A stretch of 64,000 nt of DNA from the NCBI GenBank assembly GCA_025677815.1, contig JAIXMP010000048.1:186001-250000 (forward strand). The letters run 5' to 3'. The DNA comes from Phascolomyces articulosus (Eukaryota; Mucoromycota; Mucoromycetes; Mucorales; Lichtheimiaceae). The notes under the pieces were generated by a model, which had not been told where the DNA came from, ran no database searches, and was given only the letters and a program-made list of their open reading frames with translations. Numbering within the stretch: position 1 is the stretch's first letter; each line of letters begins with the position of its first letter. Shown piece after piece: positions 49,640 through 60,984 of the stretch. A program made the translations under genes and the position numbers.

Positions 49640-50242
49640 ATGTATCCAACAAAACACTTGCTTATTGTTCTTATCTTTGCTACTATAACCATCACTACAA
49701 AGGTTTTTTCTCAATCTATTGATACTACAAGCAAATCACCACAAAGGGACCACCAAAACGCCAATGATCCAACTGACGATGTACTTGAGCGTTTTCTACA
49801 ATTAATAGAAGATGAGAATGATTATCATCGATTGAAATCGCAGGAGGCTGCTAAAAATCCATGTGACAAGTTAAGAATCGAGGATAGATCTTTTGTCAAT
49901 ATACACCAAATATCATGTACGACATTTTATAGATGTGTTCAAGATATCAGCTCCATTGAAAAATACTCGTCACTTTGGTATGAATGCGACTCGGGGTTAC
50001 AGATTAATAAAAATGCTCAAAAATGTGAACCAGCGGAGAAAATAAAATGTAAAGAAGAACAGGTTAAAAAAGAAACGAACGATGATGACAACAGCAACAA
50101 CAGCAATAATAATGGTAGTAATAAAACTACTACAAGTTCAGCAACATTGTTGATATCCCCATTGTATTACTCGTTGTTCTCTCCCTCTTATCGTTTTTCA
50201 ATGCTTATTATTTTTGGGAGTGTTATTTTTCTTATTGTTTAA
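49640..50242 (+). CDS. secreted CBM14/peritrophin-A-like protein, probably GPI-anchored
   Basis: Intronless, 200 residues. MYPTKHLLIVLIFATITITT...VFS is a signal peptide. After a charged linker come six cysteines at residues 75, 93, 99, 116, 129 and 137, spacing C-x17-C-x5-C-x16-C-x12-C-x7-C. The contexts TTFYRC, LWYEC and SGLQINKNAQKC match the chitin-binding type-2 (CBM14, peritrophin-A) fold, where the FY.C and C..GL aromatic and glycine positions are typical. An Asn/Ser/Thr-rich spacer (residues 145-166) and a C-terminal hydrophobic stretch (FSMLIIFGSVIFLIV) indicate a GPI anchor, so the product should sit on the outer plasma membrane or wall and may bind chitin. It is intact though surrounded by dead transposons. 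The fold call rests on the cysteine pattern alone. Confidence 0.65.
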   Translation: MYPTKHLLIVLIFATITITTKVFSQSIDTTSKSPQRDHQNANDPTDDVLERFLQLIEDENDYHRLKSQEAAKNPCDKLRIEDRSFVNIHQISCTTFYRCVQDISSIEKYSSLWYECDSGLQINKNAQKCEPAEKIKCKEEQVKKETNDDDNSNNSNNNGSNKTTTSSATLLISPLYYSLFSPSYRFSMLIIFGSVIFLIV

Positions 50243-51558
50243 TTTTTATATCCATACAAAAATTTACAACCTCACATCATTTTGTTATAGTAACCCACTA
50301 CACCACATTACATATTTTACCGCAAGAATAAATAATTACAAAAATATTTGTCCCGGTAATAAATTACAACAAGAGAAAAAGTAGTATGCAACAAGTACTT
50401 TTTGCTTTATACGTAATATTTATCTCCATTAATTTTATTGATCGCGAGTATCACAAATAGTTACTGTTATAATGTAATGCAAAGTGAGTTCCAGAAAGTA
50501 TTACGTATTGCGAAAAATAATCGTATCTTCTGCTAAATCGTTTAAATAAACACCTGCATAATTTCCATCGTTGGCGGTGCTCTTATTATTGTAATACCAG
50601 TACAAGTCTCCCATAAATCTTAATAACATTTGCAGTTCATAAGAGATTTGATCGAGATATGATCCATTTTCTTCAAAAATAGTACCGTATATCCCATCGA
50701 AGAACCTGGTTGTTTGGTTATTAAGCTTAATGCTACATTTTGTTGATAAGCAAGTACATTTATTAGACAATAATTATATTTTTTATTAGTCAAAGTCATG
50801 CATAGGAGAGTAGATGACTGTATTTGGCAAGTTTATTATGTTTTTTCATCCAACGGAAAATGCGCAGTCTCGTATTCAATATACATTATCTATTTGATAG
50901 TAAACAACATGATTTATCAAGTCACCTTATTAAACATCAATACTCAAAAATTATTTTGAGAGACGTTTTTATTTTACACCTTGGTGATAAATTTAGAATG
51001 TTGTGAGTTTATTATTAAATTCGTGAAATGGTGACAAGTGGTGATAAAATACAAAGGATGCTGCTAGTAACACAAGATCAATAGGAAGTGTTCTTTTGAT
51101 AATTTACGTATTCTTAACATATCAAGAATGCTGTGGGTTAAATCTGATTAATTTTTTTTATGAGTGGTCAAGACCTCATGGATAGTAGAACAATATGGTA
51201 TGAGTGAGAATTTATTTTTGTGGATGGTAAAGAATAGGCGTAAAATATATTTTATGAATGTATGTTTTAGAGAGAAGTGAAAAGGAAATACAATAAAAAA
51301 AAAGAAAAAGTACAAAACGTGTAAAGATAAAGTAAATCAATTAAATGATGTTGATGTTATGGATATATATATATATATATATATATATTGTTATCAAATA
51401 TGCTCAAGATCATGATCGTAAGGCAATTCATTTTTATACCCAAGGCGTTCTTGAGACCAGTATATATAACTGTTGTCTTTTTCTTTGGCTAAACCAGCAT
51501 ATCCAACGATACAGCTTACGTGGATAACGACCAATTTTGATTCAGGTAATCTACATGG
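50243..51558. other. no gene recognised; one coding-like fragment on the minus strand
   Basis: At 50501-50760 the minus strand is open for ~85 codons and reads RFFDGIYGTIFEENGSYLDQ, ISYELQMLLRFMGDLYWYYN, DLAEDTIIFRNT with a proper stop but no ATG. It may be a C-terminal gene relic. A (TA)n run lies at 51363-51389. Otherwise AT-rich spacer. Confidence 0.4.
51363..51389. repeat. (TA)n microsatellite
   Basis: About thirteen TA units. Seen directly. Confidence 0.9.
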
Positions 51559-54299
51559 CTATGGTGATGGTGATACTTCTTTCGTTTTAAAAACTTCAAC
51601 CAAAGCAAGTTCATCTTCACGTTCTTCAAATTTATGAAAGAAAAAGGATTTGGCATCTCGAAAATATTCCCTTTTCTCCATACCAAGATTTTTACATCTT
51701 GTTTTATCTGTACTGACGTTAAGATGGAAACAAATCATAGAGTCCACTCCACCAAAGACCATGCCATTTAACCATAATCGGGAGCCTGTTTTTAATGTGT
51801 CTTTTCGCGGGATAGAAATACCTTTGAAAGTTCCTTTAAAACGTGCTCAATAGTTTCGTAAAGGTGCATGACAATGGAGGTTGGCGATTATTGTATTTTT
51901 CGAGAATGGGCCTAAAATCTTTGGTTTATCTTCCTCCATAGAAATAGCCATAGTCTTACAAGGTTCAACATCATCACTTTCGTCATCTTCGAATAAATCA
52001 TGGTTAAAACAATCATCCATATAATCGTCTTCATCGTACTCTTCGTCACTATCATTGGAATAATTATCTCCATCACTACTGTCTTCTTCATCACCGCCTT
52101 TCTCATCAAGAGCAACTTCAGCTTCACCGGATCCATTAATAACATCATCATTGTCGTCGTAATCATCTTCATCATCAGAACTATAGAATCGATATTACAT
52201 GAAAGTTACTAAGAAACGACGTAAAAGAAACAGCAAGTAACAGATTATTCATGATAAATTCATTTACCTGTCAATTTCACTGGAATGAAAATTATGAAGG
52301 TAGGGATCATTTAACCTTGCTTCTCTTCTAATGGAAGCCAGACCGATCATAATATTTCAAGATTTTCCAGTAGCGTCCTTTTTACCGTTAGTACAGCGTT
52401 TGATCCTTCCTATTCTCGTTCCATAGCAAATACAGCAACTGCATATGGAAGAGGACCCATTTGTGTTAAAGTTGTGTGCAAATGGGTAAGGTGATGTTGA
52501 TTAATAGTGAAAACAGTTGCCGGTAAAAACCCTTTTTCAACTTGATCTTTCAACCAATTAACCCAAGAGTCAATTGTCTCTTTAAATTGATCAAGCTGTT
52601 TTTTATGTATGTTGCGGCTGGGAACAAATCTGTATATCTGAGAAAATCTACCAATGCTTGTTTTGTACCGGGGTCATCAAAAAACTCCAAGTCCAATTGT
52701 TGGTATTAAATAGAGAACAAAATGGATCCAGTCAACAGCTTTTTAAAAACCTCTTTGGAATTTGGTATCCCCACAAGAACCAGAAAAAGATGATGGTGTC
52801 AGAGCTTTTGATTTTGCCACGCGATCTCCAATTTGTGAATGTGTGTCTTTATAGAAAATAAAAGTAGTTAGATGTTAATAGCATATTTTTATTTAAAACT
52901 AGTACTCAAATATTTTTATAGTATACCATGATTAAGGAATAATGGATGCTCATCTTGTTTGCCATATTTTCCACAAATCATACGCCAAATCTTAGAATGG
53001 AAATGTAATATGACACAGTAAGAAATTAGTTATTAGAATATACTGGTCCTGTTTATTTATAAATTTGTTAATAGTAACATAAAGTAATTTTATTATTTAC
53101 ATGTTTGCCTATTCATGGGCCTAATGTATACATGGTATCGATAGGGAAAAAAGTTGGTGCATGGAAGAAAGATAATTCTGCAAATTTACAAATATGTTTT
53201 TATCCCTTTTCTGGGTTTTCTTGTTCGAACATATTACGATATCTAAGGTTCCCTTTTCGCGATTCATCTTCATTTATCTTTCTTCTTCTATTACTTCTTT
53301 CTTGGCCGACATCTTCTTTCCCCAATTTCTTCTTCTATCTCCTCTCCAATTTCATTTGTAGCATAGTTGCTACCACCATCTTCATTCTCATTTAGGTCCT
53401 CCTCTATTGTTGGTAAACCAATATCATATAGAGGGAAGGTCATTCGACGATTATCATAGATCCCTTCAATGGTACAACATCGACAAACATGGTAGCTATT
53501 GTGCCCTTTGTACCCCGCCATCTTTGTTTGTGCAGGTGTATCAACACCAACAAAAAGAAAGTGTGCATGGACCCTAATAACTCCTTCATTTTTATTCCCT
53601 GTATCAACGTAAAAACCCTCTCTGCAAAGTGATCTGAATTCTGATAATGAAGGATCCATAAATGTGAATGGTTCTTGTGGTTTTTTTAGACCTAAAATAA
53701 TATATTATTGATGGAAGAATAAGGACCAAGAAAAAATTTAAATGATTTTATTTAAGAATTGATACCTGGAGTCAAATACACCTGTGCCATATAATCATCT
53801 TGTGTACGTTTCTCTGGAGGAAAATTAAGAATTTGGACATGTACGATAGTCATGGAATGTGTACTGTGTTTATGAACGTTAAAATCATCAGTGTATAAAG
53901 CCAAGAAGATATGATGCTCGTCTTTCAGATGACTCATAACCTTGCCACACAATTCGCCATCAAAAATAGTGGTCATAATATTTTTTCGGTTGACGCTTAA
54001 AAGGATACTTTAATATTTCTCGTGTTTTTTGTCTTGAACAAGAGATACAAGTTGATTCTTCAGAAGTAATTGTACCATTGTTTTCTTTGGTTTTTCCGGG
54101 TGTCCATCTCGATATATCTTTTCATGACAATGATTACATTCATTATTAACATCATCTGATAGAACCATTTAACAACCATTGACACAAACAGGATATTCTT
54201 TTGGTTTAGCACGACACCGTTCATGAAGTGCCTTCCTAGCAAGATGCTGAGATAGGTGTTCGGGTAATTTGGAAATTTTTGTGAATTTGTTAACCTCAT
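51559..54299 (-). pseudogene. CACTA (En/Spm)-type transposase relic
   Basis: Reading leftward from about 54300: VNNECNHCHEKIYRDGHPEK (with an upstream PVCVNGC, a CxxC zinc-ribbon-like start), MTTIFDGELCGKVMSHLKDE, IFLALYTDDFNVHKHSTHSM, TIVHVQILNFPPEKRTQDDY, VYLTPG, FVGVDTPAQTKMAGYKGHNS, YHVCRCC and, after a degenerate middle, PSEQ-like remains ending NGMVFGGVDSMICFHLNVST at about 51750. The order (DGELxxK...L.LYTD.FN.....HS...I......P...R......Y.....PG...P.......D.PA..K..G..GH.S...C..C) is that of the Tnp2/transposase_21 family, with the first catalytic Asp in YTDDFN and the next region in VGVDTPA. Several frames and stops show decay. Terminal CACTA repeats were not located. Confidence 0.7.
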
Positions 54300-54311
54300 T
54301 AATAACGATAC

Positions 54312-54964
54312 TGTAACTAAAACTCCACTTCACCAAATATCTTATTGTTCTCTCTATTATTATTTCTCCACATATACACTATTCTCTCTTATCCCTCATA
54401 CTATTATTTTGTAGATCCCTATCATTTGGATCATCCAATTATTTGTTATTTCCCTATTTAGTATTATTACACCTTCTTATTATCTTTTACTGTGCAACAT
54501 CATCATTTAGTAACTGCGGCTACAAGATCAGTCGATCTGTCAAATCAAAACTATTACTGCGCAACTATTTCAAAAATATATAAATACCCTTCAACTTTTG
54601 ATTCAATAAATCTTTACCATATATTTACCTTATAACCACCTTTTAAAATCGCATTATACCTTGTTCACTCAACGCCCGCACGGTTAGCTTGTTTTAATTT
54701 CATATTATTCATTTCAGACTTACAAACTAAGAGTCTTATTATAACATATATAACAAAATTGTTATTATTATTATTCTATTGAATTGATCCAAGACATCGA
54801 TTCTACTTTATATTCTTGATTATATTAAGACGAAACGCTTTCATAATATCCCTGAGCCTGATCTGCTTACATATAAAAGCATTATAACATCAAATATTAT
54901 CTAAAACCTTTCTCCTTGTAAATAATCATCTCAAACTACCGTTCACAATAAACGATATTATTGT
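54312..54964 (+). repeat. solo-LTR-like block 2
   Basis: Starts TGTAAC directly beyond the 5' end of the CACTA relic. It contains ATATAAATACCCTTC (about 54580), TTGATTCAATAAATC, and ACGGTTAGCTTGTTTTAATTTC, and is followed by TGGTGCTCACTAAAT at 54965-54979. The order of motifs is the same as in block 1 at 41.4-42.2 kb. No internal retroelement genes follow. Confidence 0.4.
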
Positions 54965-54979
54965 TGGTGCTCACTAAAT

Positions 54980-56399
54980 CATAACCGAAACCTATCATAA
55001 CCTATTTCTATACACACTTTTAATAAGTACAGACCTAAAGGTTAAAATACCATAAAGCTCTCTAGATCCACCCCTTTGCATCATAGCCGAGTAAATGGCA
55101 ATACTTGTCGTAATATAGGGATGAATAGGATTTGATACATTAGTGGGATCGATTTCTTTGCCGTTGAACATTGGGTTGCGAGTTTATACATGTTTAGCAA
55201 GATGATCGTAACTGTCAAATTGACTGGGTTGATCTGATTTGAAATAATGCTTACATTTCCTTTTTTTTGTTCCTAAGTTTCAATTCATTAAATCATTACC
55301 TGAAAAATTCATTTTGACCTAGTTGTTTATAATATAATCTGCTAATAATATGCTTTAAAGTAGGATAGGTACAAGTGAACTACTATGGAAGGGAAAAATT
55401 CACATTTCAAAATATTTCATGTAAACTGCCATTGTTTCACAAATACTTCCGCTCATTAATACTAAGGCGTAAATTAACAATAACAAATATCAATCCTCAT
55501 CCCTATGGACTCATAAACATGTGTCCTCAGTAAAAAATTAATTAGAAATAAACACTTCATCGAAAAGTATAAAAGGTATTAAAAAATAGCAAGATAAAGA
55601 CGTTATAAGAATATGCTGAGACTGTTATAAGATTTATTTCAATAAAAACAATGACGATAAAGCTTTCTAATATAAATCGAGGTCCTTTTATACATTTCGA
55701 AGAAGTGCATATTTCTAATTATTTATCTAGTGTCGGGTGCGTGTTTATGTGAGCTCATAGAGATGAGGATTTATATTTGTATTGTTTATCTACGCCTTCT
55801 GCTACGAAGGACGTTCATTCATTTCTTATTTTCTTATTGTTAAAATTATACCTTATTTGGTATACTGTTCTGTATTACACCATTTCATAACAATGGCGTT
55901 ATTCTATTTTATTCTTTCTTCCTCATTCTAATTCAGATACACCTATTTGGCGTATTCTTTTCTTACGGACACGACAAATAATAATTATATTGAGTGAGAT
56001 TGATTACTTCTTCCATTTCTTCGTTGTATACTACTTACAGCAACAGTTGAATAAAATTCTATAAATAGAACCAATTACTCGTTTTCTCGGAAAAATTGAC
56101 AGGTACTTCAACACACAGTTCTTTGTGCATAACAAAAACACCTGGTACCTACTGACACACTCCAATAACGAATTGCATAATCTAAATACAAAAAAAAAAA
56201 GTCAAAAAAAATTAATATGGAACATACGAAAAGCAATAACAGCCGTTTGCTTACTATGTCCATGTAAAAAATGCACCTTTAATTTTCGGAATGTGCTAAA
56301 TGATGCCTTTGAATATTTTTGAGCTAATGTTCGCAACATAGCAAGCATTCCTAACATAGTCTTGTAGTGATCAAAACTAGATTTTCTGCTGTTGTTACT
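54980..56399. other. no gene seen
   Basis: AT-rich spacer inside the transposon cluster. Short open frames only (for example 56125-56322) with no domain signal. An internal part of the LTR element next to block 2 may have decayed here. Confidence 0.4.
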
Positions 56400-58430
56400 T
56401 CCTTGTTTGTGTAATACGTTCCCTTCTATGGTGGTTTTCTACTTGGGCAGGACCAATTACGTAGTGTAACGACATCGTCCAAAGGTATACCGTTTTTGAT
56501 GGCTAAATCGGTTCCCAATTAGCGGGCTGAAGGAGTAGGTCGAATGTCTGTCGAAAGTCTGATCATGTTGGCCAACCATTTTGAAATAGTTTGTGTATGA
56601 GCAGAAAGCTGCAGTCTGTTGCTGTCAACAAATAGACAGTTACTAGGACGGCGTTGTTGTGCCTGTGGGTGATCACGAAGTATTCTAAAAGCCTGAATTG
56701 GGCAAAATGATGGTTGTGTGGTGTAAAGGTAAATGTTGACACGCCTGATGATCGGTCTACCACTACGTAGTTCCTTAGGGTGAGAAATAACTAAGGTAAA
56801 ACAACCTGATGATTCGATCAAGCATTGTTGGAGTTGTATACGATGTAAATCAGAAGGGCGTAATGATACATTAATGCCCAAGAGGAATGCAGCACGAAAG
56901 TTCGCAAGCTTTAGTTGGTGATTAGTTTGTGTTTGAGTGTTGATTATGTAATGGAAGGCGGATGATAGGTCCACCAGCGACTTGCCGAATGGGACTGGTG
57001 GTGAATCCTCTGCGAGTTGTTTAAATAACGTAAAAACGTCGATGTAATGGTAAAATTGTGCTGGGTGGTGATGGAATTTTAGAATGGCTGTTTTGAAAAG
57101 TTTGATGGTGTTTAATGGATAGTTATTGGAACGTGTTGCTGTCAGAAAGTTAATTAAGTCGGAAAATGAGAAGTTGTTGATATCAATGTCGTTGGAGATT
57201 GCCCATCGACAAAACAACTGTTGACCACGTTTATAAGCACTATTTCTTGGTGTGTTGTTGGTGGCGTGTTCTGTAAGCTGTGCTGTTGCTGAATCGTCTT
57301 ATCCTTCTATCTCTTCATACCGTCACCTGAGACCAGCCTCACGGATATTTTCCACATTGGGCTGAAGAATGGGCAAGGTGTTATTGGGGTGCAACGACGA
57401 ACTGACATGCTGGGGTTGAGAGTGATAGGGCGCTGTACTGCTACTGCAAGAAGGAGAGAGTACCATGGTGTGCCTGTCCGATAAGGGACTATCAATGTTA
57501 CCCGATGAACTTGACCTTGAAGAATTTTGTGGAGACGACGGCTGATCAAGTTTTACGGAGGGTGGGTCAGCGGTTGGTGAAATATCGTTCATGGAAGAGT
57601 GAAGGCGACTGTTGCTATTGCTTCTGGGTCTGGCTTCCAAGAGATGTAATTCTTCAGCAGCTGTGTTGTATTATCTGCGAATAGACCGATGTCGTTCATC
57701 CCGAAATGGTGTTGTATTAGCTGGAACGTTTGGTGGTTGGTCTATTGGCATGGTATAAGTAGTATTATTGTTTTGAATAGAAAAAGCAGGATTGATAGCA
57801 CGTAAAGCCAGATTGTTACGTGGTTGATTGAGGTACCATTGACATGCATAATAAGTGTTCGAAGTTAGCAAAGGATAATGAACAAGCGTGTTAGCTGATC
57901 TTGTGGTAAGATTTGTAATAGTTCATTTGTCGAAACATCTAGTGGTCGAAAAACAGAGGACATCTGATATTGCATGGAACAAAAGATATTGTCATCATGA
58001 GATTGGGCTCGGTTGAAGCGTGAAGTAGCGGTTGGAATTGTTTAGGGTACCGTATATCGGTCGTAATCCATGAATGGGTGGATACGTTTCTATAGTTGAT
58101 CACTTCTAATCATCAGTGAGTTGTTGACTAAATAAATCTTGAGAAATCTCTAGTAATAGTTGGAAAAGCTTATCTGAGGAGTCTATTCATAGTGATGCCT
58201 GGTAGGAAGTGAATGAGAGTGAGCTGTTGGTTGAGGTGTAGGCAAGAGCAAGCTGGCTAATAGTTGCTGTTGTTGTTGTAATTGTTGTTGTAAAGAAGCA
58301 ATGAGTTCTTGTTGATCGGCAGGAAGCTATATTTTTTGTTGTTGCTGTTACTCGGTGTTTATGTCTGGAGGAACCATGTTGGAAAGTCTCAATCGGCGGT
58401 AATGTCCAGGAGCGAAAAAAGAATATCACA
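56400..58430 (-). pseudogene. tyrosine recombinase of a Crypton/DIRS-type element, broken
   Basis: The N-terminal part is low-complexity (LPADQQELIASLQQQLQQQQ, then Ser/Pro-rich pieces such as SVKLDQPSSPQNSSRSSSSG) in several frames. The core-binding domain follows in one 232-codon frame: RWAISNDIDINNFSFSDLIN, NTIKLFKTAILKFHHHPAQF. The catalytic domain has LLGINVSLRPSDLHRIQLQQ with the first catalytic Arg. After a stop at 56519 it resumes LGTDLAIKNGIPLDDVVTLR-NWSCPSRKPP, where the family has ...LGNWSS...F..HY.R, and a stop replaces the tract leading to the nucleophile Tyr. Broken and inactive. No reverse transcriptase was seen nearby, so I cannot choose between Crypton and DIRS origin. Confidence 0.7.
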
Positions 58431-58851
58431 GTTTATTATTAGATAGTTATTCCCTTATATATTTTCTTTGTATTTCCGCTCAATAAAGTGTAGTAGATCA
58501 CGGCATATATACTTATAGGTCAGAATCGACAATCTCTAGGGATTGACCTGAGTTTTATCGACCGTCCATGTTGAGTTACTGCTTCAATCATTAATAAGAA
58601 AGGGTAATTATAATCCCATGAAAATATGGTGCCTTTTCTTTGTAACAACAGAGAAAAATAAACAAGAAATTCGTAGTAAACCAAACTTTATAGCCTAATA
58701 TATTTATAGTTAATTAAAATGAGACTCGTTTTTATTCTCTCAGTGTTAGTGATTCTTATATTATTATGCATATATATATATTATTTATGAGTGCATCATT
58801 ATATAAATATTTGTAACAGTGACGAAGCAAAGCTATCGATCATCCTTATTA
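58431..58851. other. intergenic between recombinase relic and F-box gene
   Basis: AT-rich; 3' flank of the F-box/LRR gene with TATATATA and ATTATTTATGA near 58770-58790. Nothing else seen. Confidence 0.5.
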
Positions 58852-60984
58852 CTACATGTAGACGTAATATAGGGTGTTATTATCATTGATATCACTCTTC
58901 GGTAACCTGGATGGTATATGTTGAACATGATGTGTTCCCAATAATGATTTAGCATAAGCAATTGTTATAAGATCATTATCAATAGCATCGCCACATTGAA
59001 TGATTTCTAGATATTCCAAACTGCAGTTGCGATTGGAATCATCATTCAACAATACAACATTATCTTTGCTGTTCGTATTACTGTGGCGTTGTTCTTGTCT
59101 TTGTGGGGCACTCTTTTGTAGATATGTTTTGAGCCCTTCTGGGGTAATATTTGTGCAACCTTGTAACGCCAATCTTTTTACTTTTCCTGACAAAAGGTGT
59201 AGTATATCATCCGTCAATAAAGTCTCACTGTAACTAGCATTGTCATTGTTGATATCTTGTTGATAATGGTCTTCGGTGATTCGTAATTCATCAAGAACCC
59301 AATGTAAATTATGAGCAAATACACGTAATCCTTCCAAAGTGATCTTGTTGTTGTCTTTGGTTGAATACTGCAAGGAAATACGTTTTAATGTTGATGCATT
59401 AGATTTTTTAGTCAACGCTTCCAAAATACCATTAGTGATAAGGCCTTTACCAGCCAAACAAATAAATTCCAATTTTTGATGCTGTGTTTGCATAAGGTAG
59501 TAATAAATTGGCCCCCAGTCATCGTCGTTATCATAGTGATGTTGAGTCAAAGCAATATCGCTATCGTCAATGCTAATCAGCGCGTTTTCATTGTCGTTAT
59601 CATTTCCTTCTTCTAAGACAGGATGCTGTTTATCATGGGTAATACCAAGTTGCTTCAACGTAGCCTTGCTTCTTTCCAATGCTTCAAATACTTTTTCCAA
59701 CCAAAAAAAGCTCTCTGATGTGATCGAATGTAACGATAATTCCTGTAATCCTGGACAATGACTAATCCAACGTGCCAATGATTCAGAATGAATATGAATA
59801 TTTTTGAGATGAATAATTCGCAATTTTTCAAAAAGAATTTCCGATTGATGCAACACAGGTTGCTGCGCGATGATTGGATGCCATGGATCGATGGATTGGT
59901 TTTGAAGTCGTTCAAGACGAATAATTTCCAAGGTATGATGATGAGCCAATATCATTTGAGAAAATGAATGCCCTCCATGATAAAAACTACCACAGACAAT
60001 TTCTTGCAATCCATTTTGTTGCTGTTTTAATGAGGATGATGAGGATGCTTTGGATTTCCAGTGCGATACAAAATCAAGTTGAATTCGACCCCACGCCAAA
60101 CATTGGATACTGGGACAAATCTGGACACATGCTTTAATTACATGCATCATAGTATGACCATAGGGTTTGACAGAGTCAAATAAAAGACATGTCAATCGAG
60201 AACATTGTTGCAAGACATAATCAATTTCGTACCGATACAATGTGGCATGTAAACTGAGATAGGTAAATTGAAATTGAGGTAAAGGAGGTTCTTTGTGTGG
60301 TGGTGGAGCAGTGGAATAATCACGGTCCATAATCATGGCGTGACGAGGCGAACCACTGGTATCAAATGTAAAATGAGTCAATTTTTTTGGACAACAAATT
60401 CTTAAGAATCCATGTAAATCCATAGCATGTGTATGTCGTAGAAAGGAAAGATCGACTAATGAATCAAGAATGGGTTGGAATGCTTCCGATAACATTCGTC
60501 GATCGATAGTTCTACATTGGAAGAATTCTATATAGCATATTCATTCCATGTTAAAGGGGCGTAAAAATCATAATAAATATAATAAATAGATCTTCTTTGA
60601 TAAAAAAATAGTAATAGGTTTCTTACCTAAAGTACGAATAGAGCTGCATTCACCCTTTTGTACCAGTGTTTCTATGATCATGGCAATTTCACACTCGTTT
60701 AATCGCTGTAGCCGTAGTTTTTTCAAATGAGGACCCAGGCACCGTAATAAAAGATCATTATTAAGCGTTTCCAAAGAAGAAAGGGTCAATTCTTTCCAAA
60801 GGGTTGTTGTATATTGAGGAATATGATCAAACCATGTACGGGATACACCCATACAGTTTAAACAGTCCGATTTTGTGACATGAGAAAATATGATACTCAC
60901 GATGTCAAAAGGAAGGGCTATTGTGAAATCTCTGTTCATGTTGCCATTAACAGCAACGGAATCGCCATTAGCACCCAGAGTCAT
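58852..60984 (-). CDS. F-box and leucine-rich-repeat protein (putative SCF adaptor)
   Basis: Two exons (60984-60627 and 60527-58852), joined in frame as SIRTL|EFFQCRTIDRRM. Residues ~20-70 form an F-box: IALPFDIVSIIFSHVTKSDC, LNCMGVSRTWFDHIPQY, LWKELTLSS. The remaining ~600 residues are degenerate leucine-rich repeats (LKKLRLQRLNECEI, LRIIHLKNIHIHSESLARWI, LQELSLHSITSE, VKRLALQGCTNITPEGLKTY, LEYLEIIQCGDAIDNDL). Expected role: substrate receptor bound through Skp1 in an SCF ubiquitin ligase; the substrate is unknown. A neighbouring acceptor closer to the ATG-like MLSEAF does not keep the frame, which supports the chosen one. Ends TLYYVYM. Confidence 0.88.
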
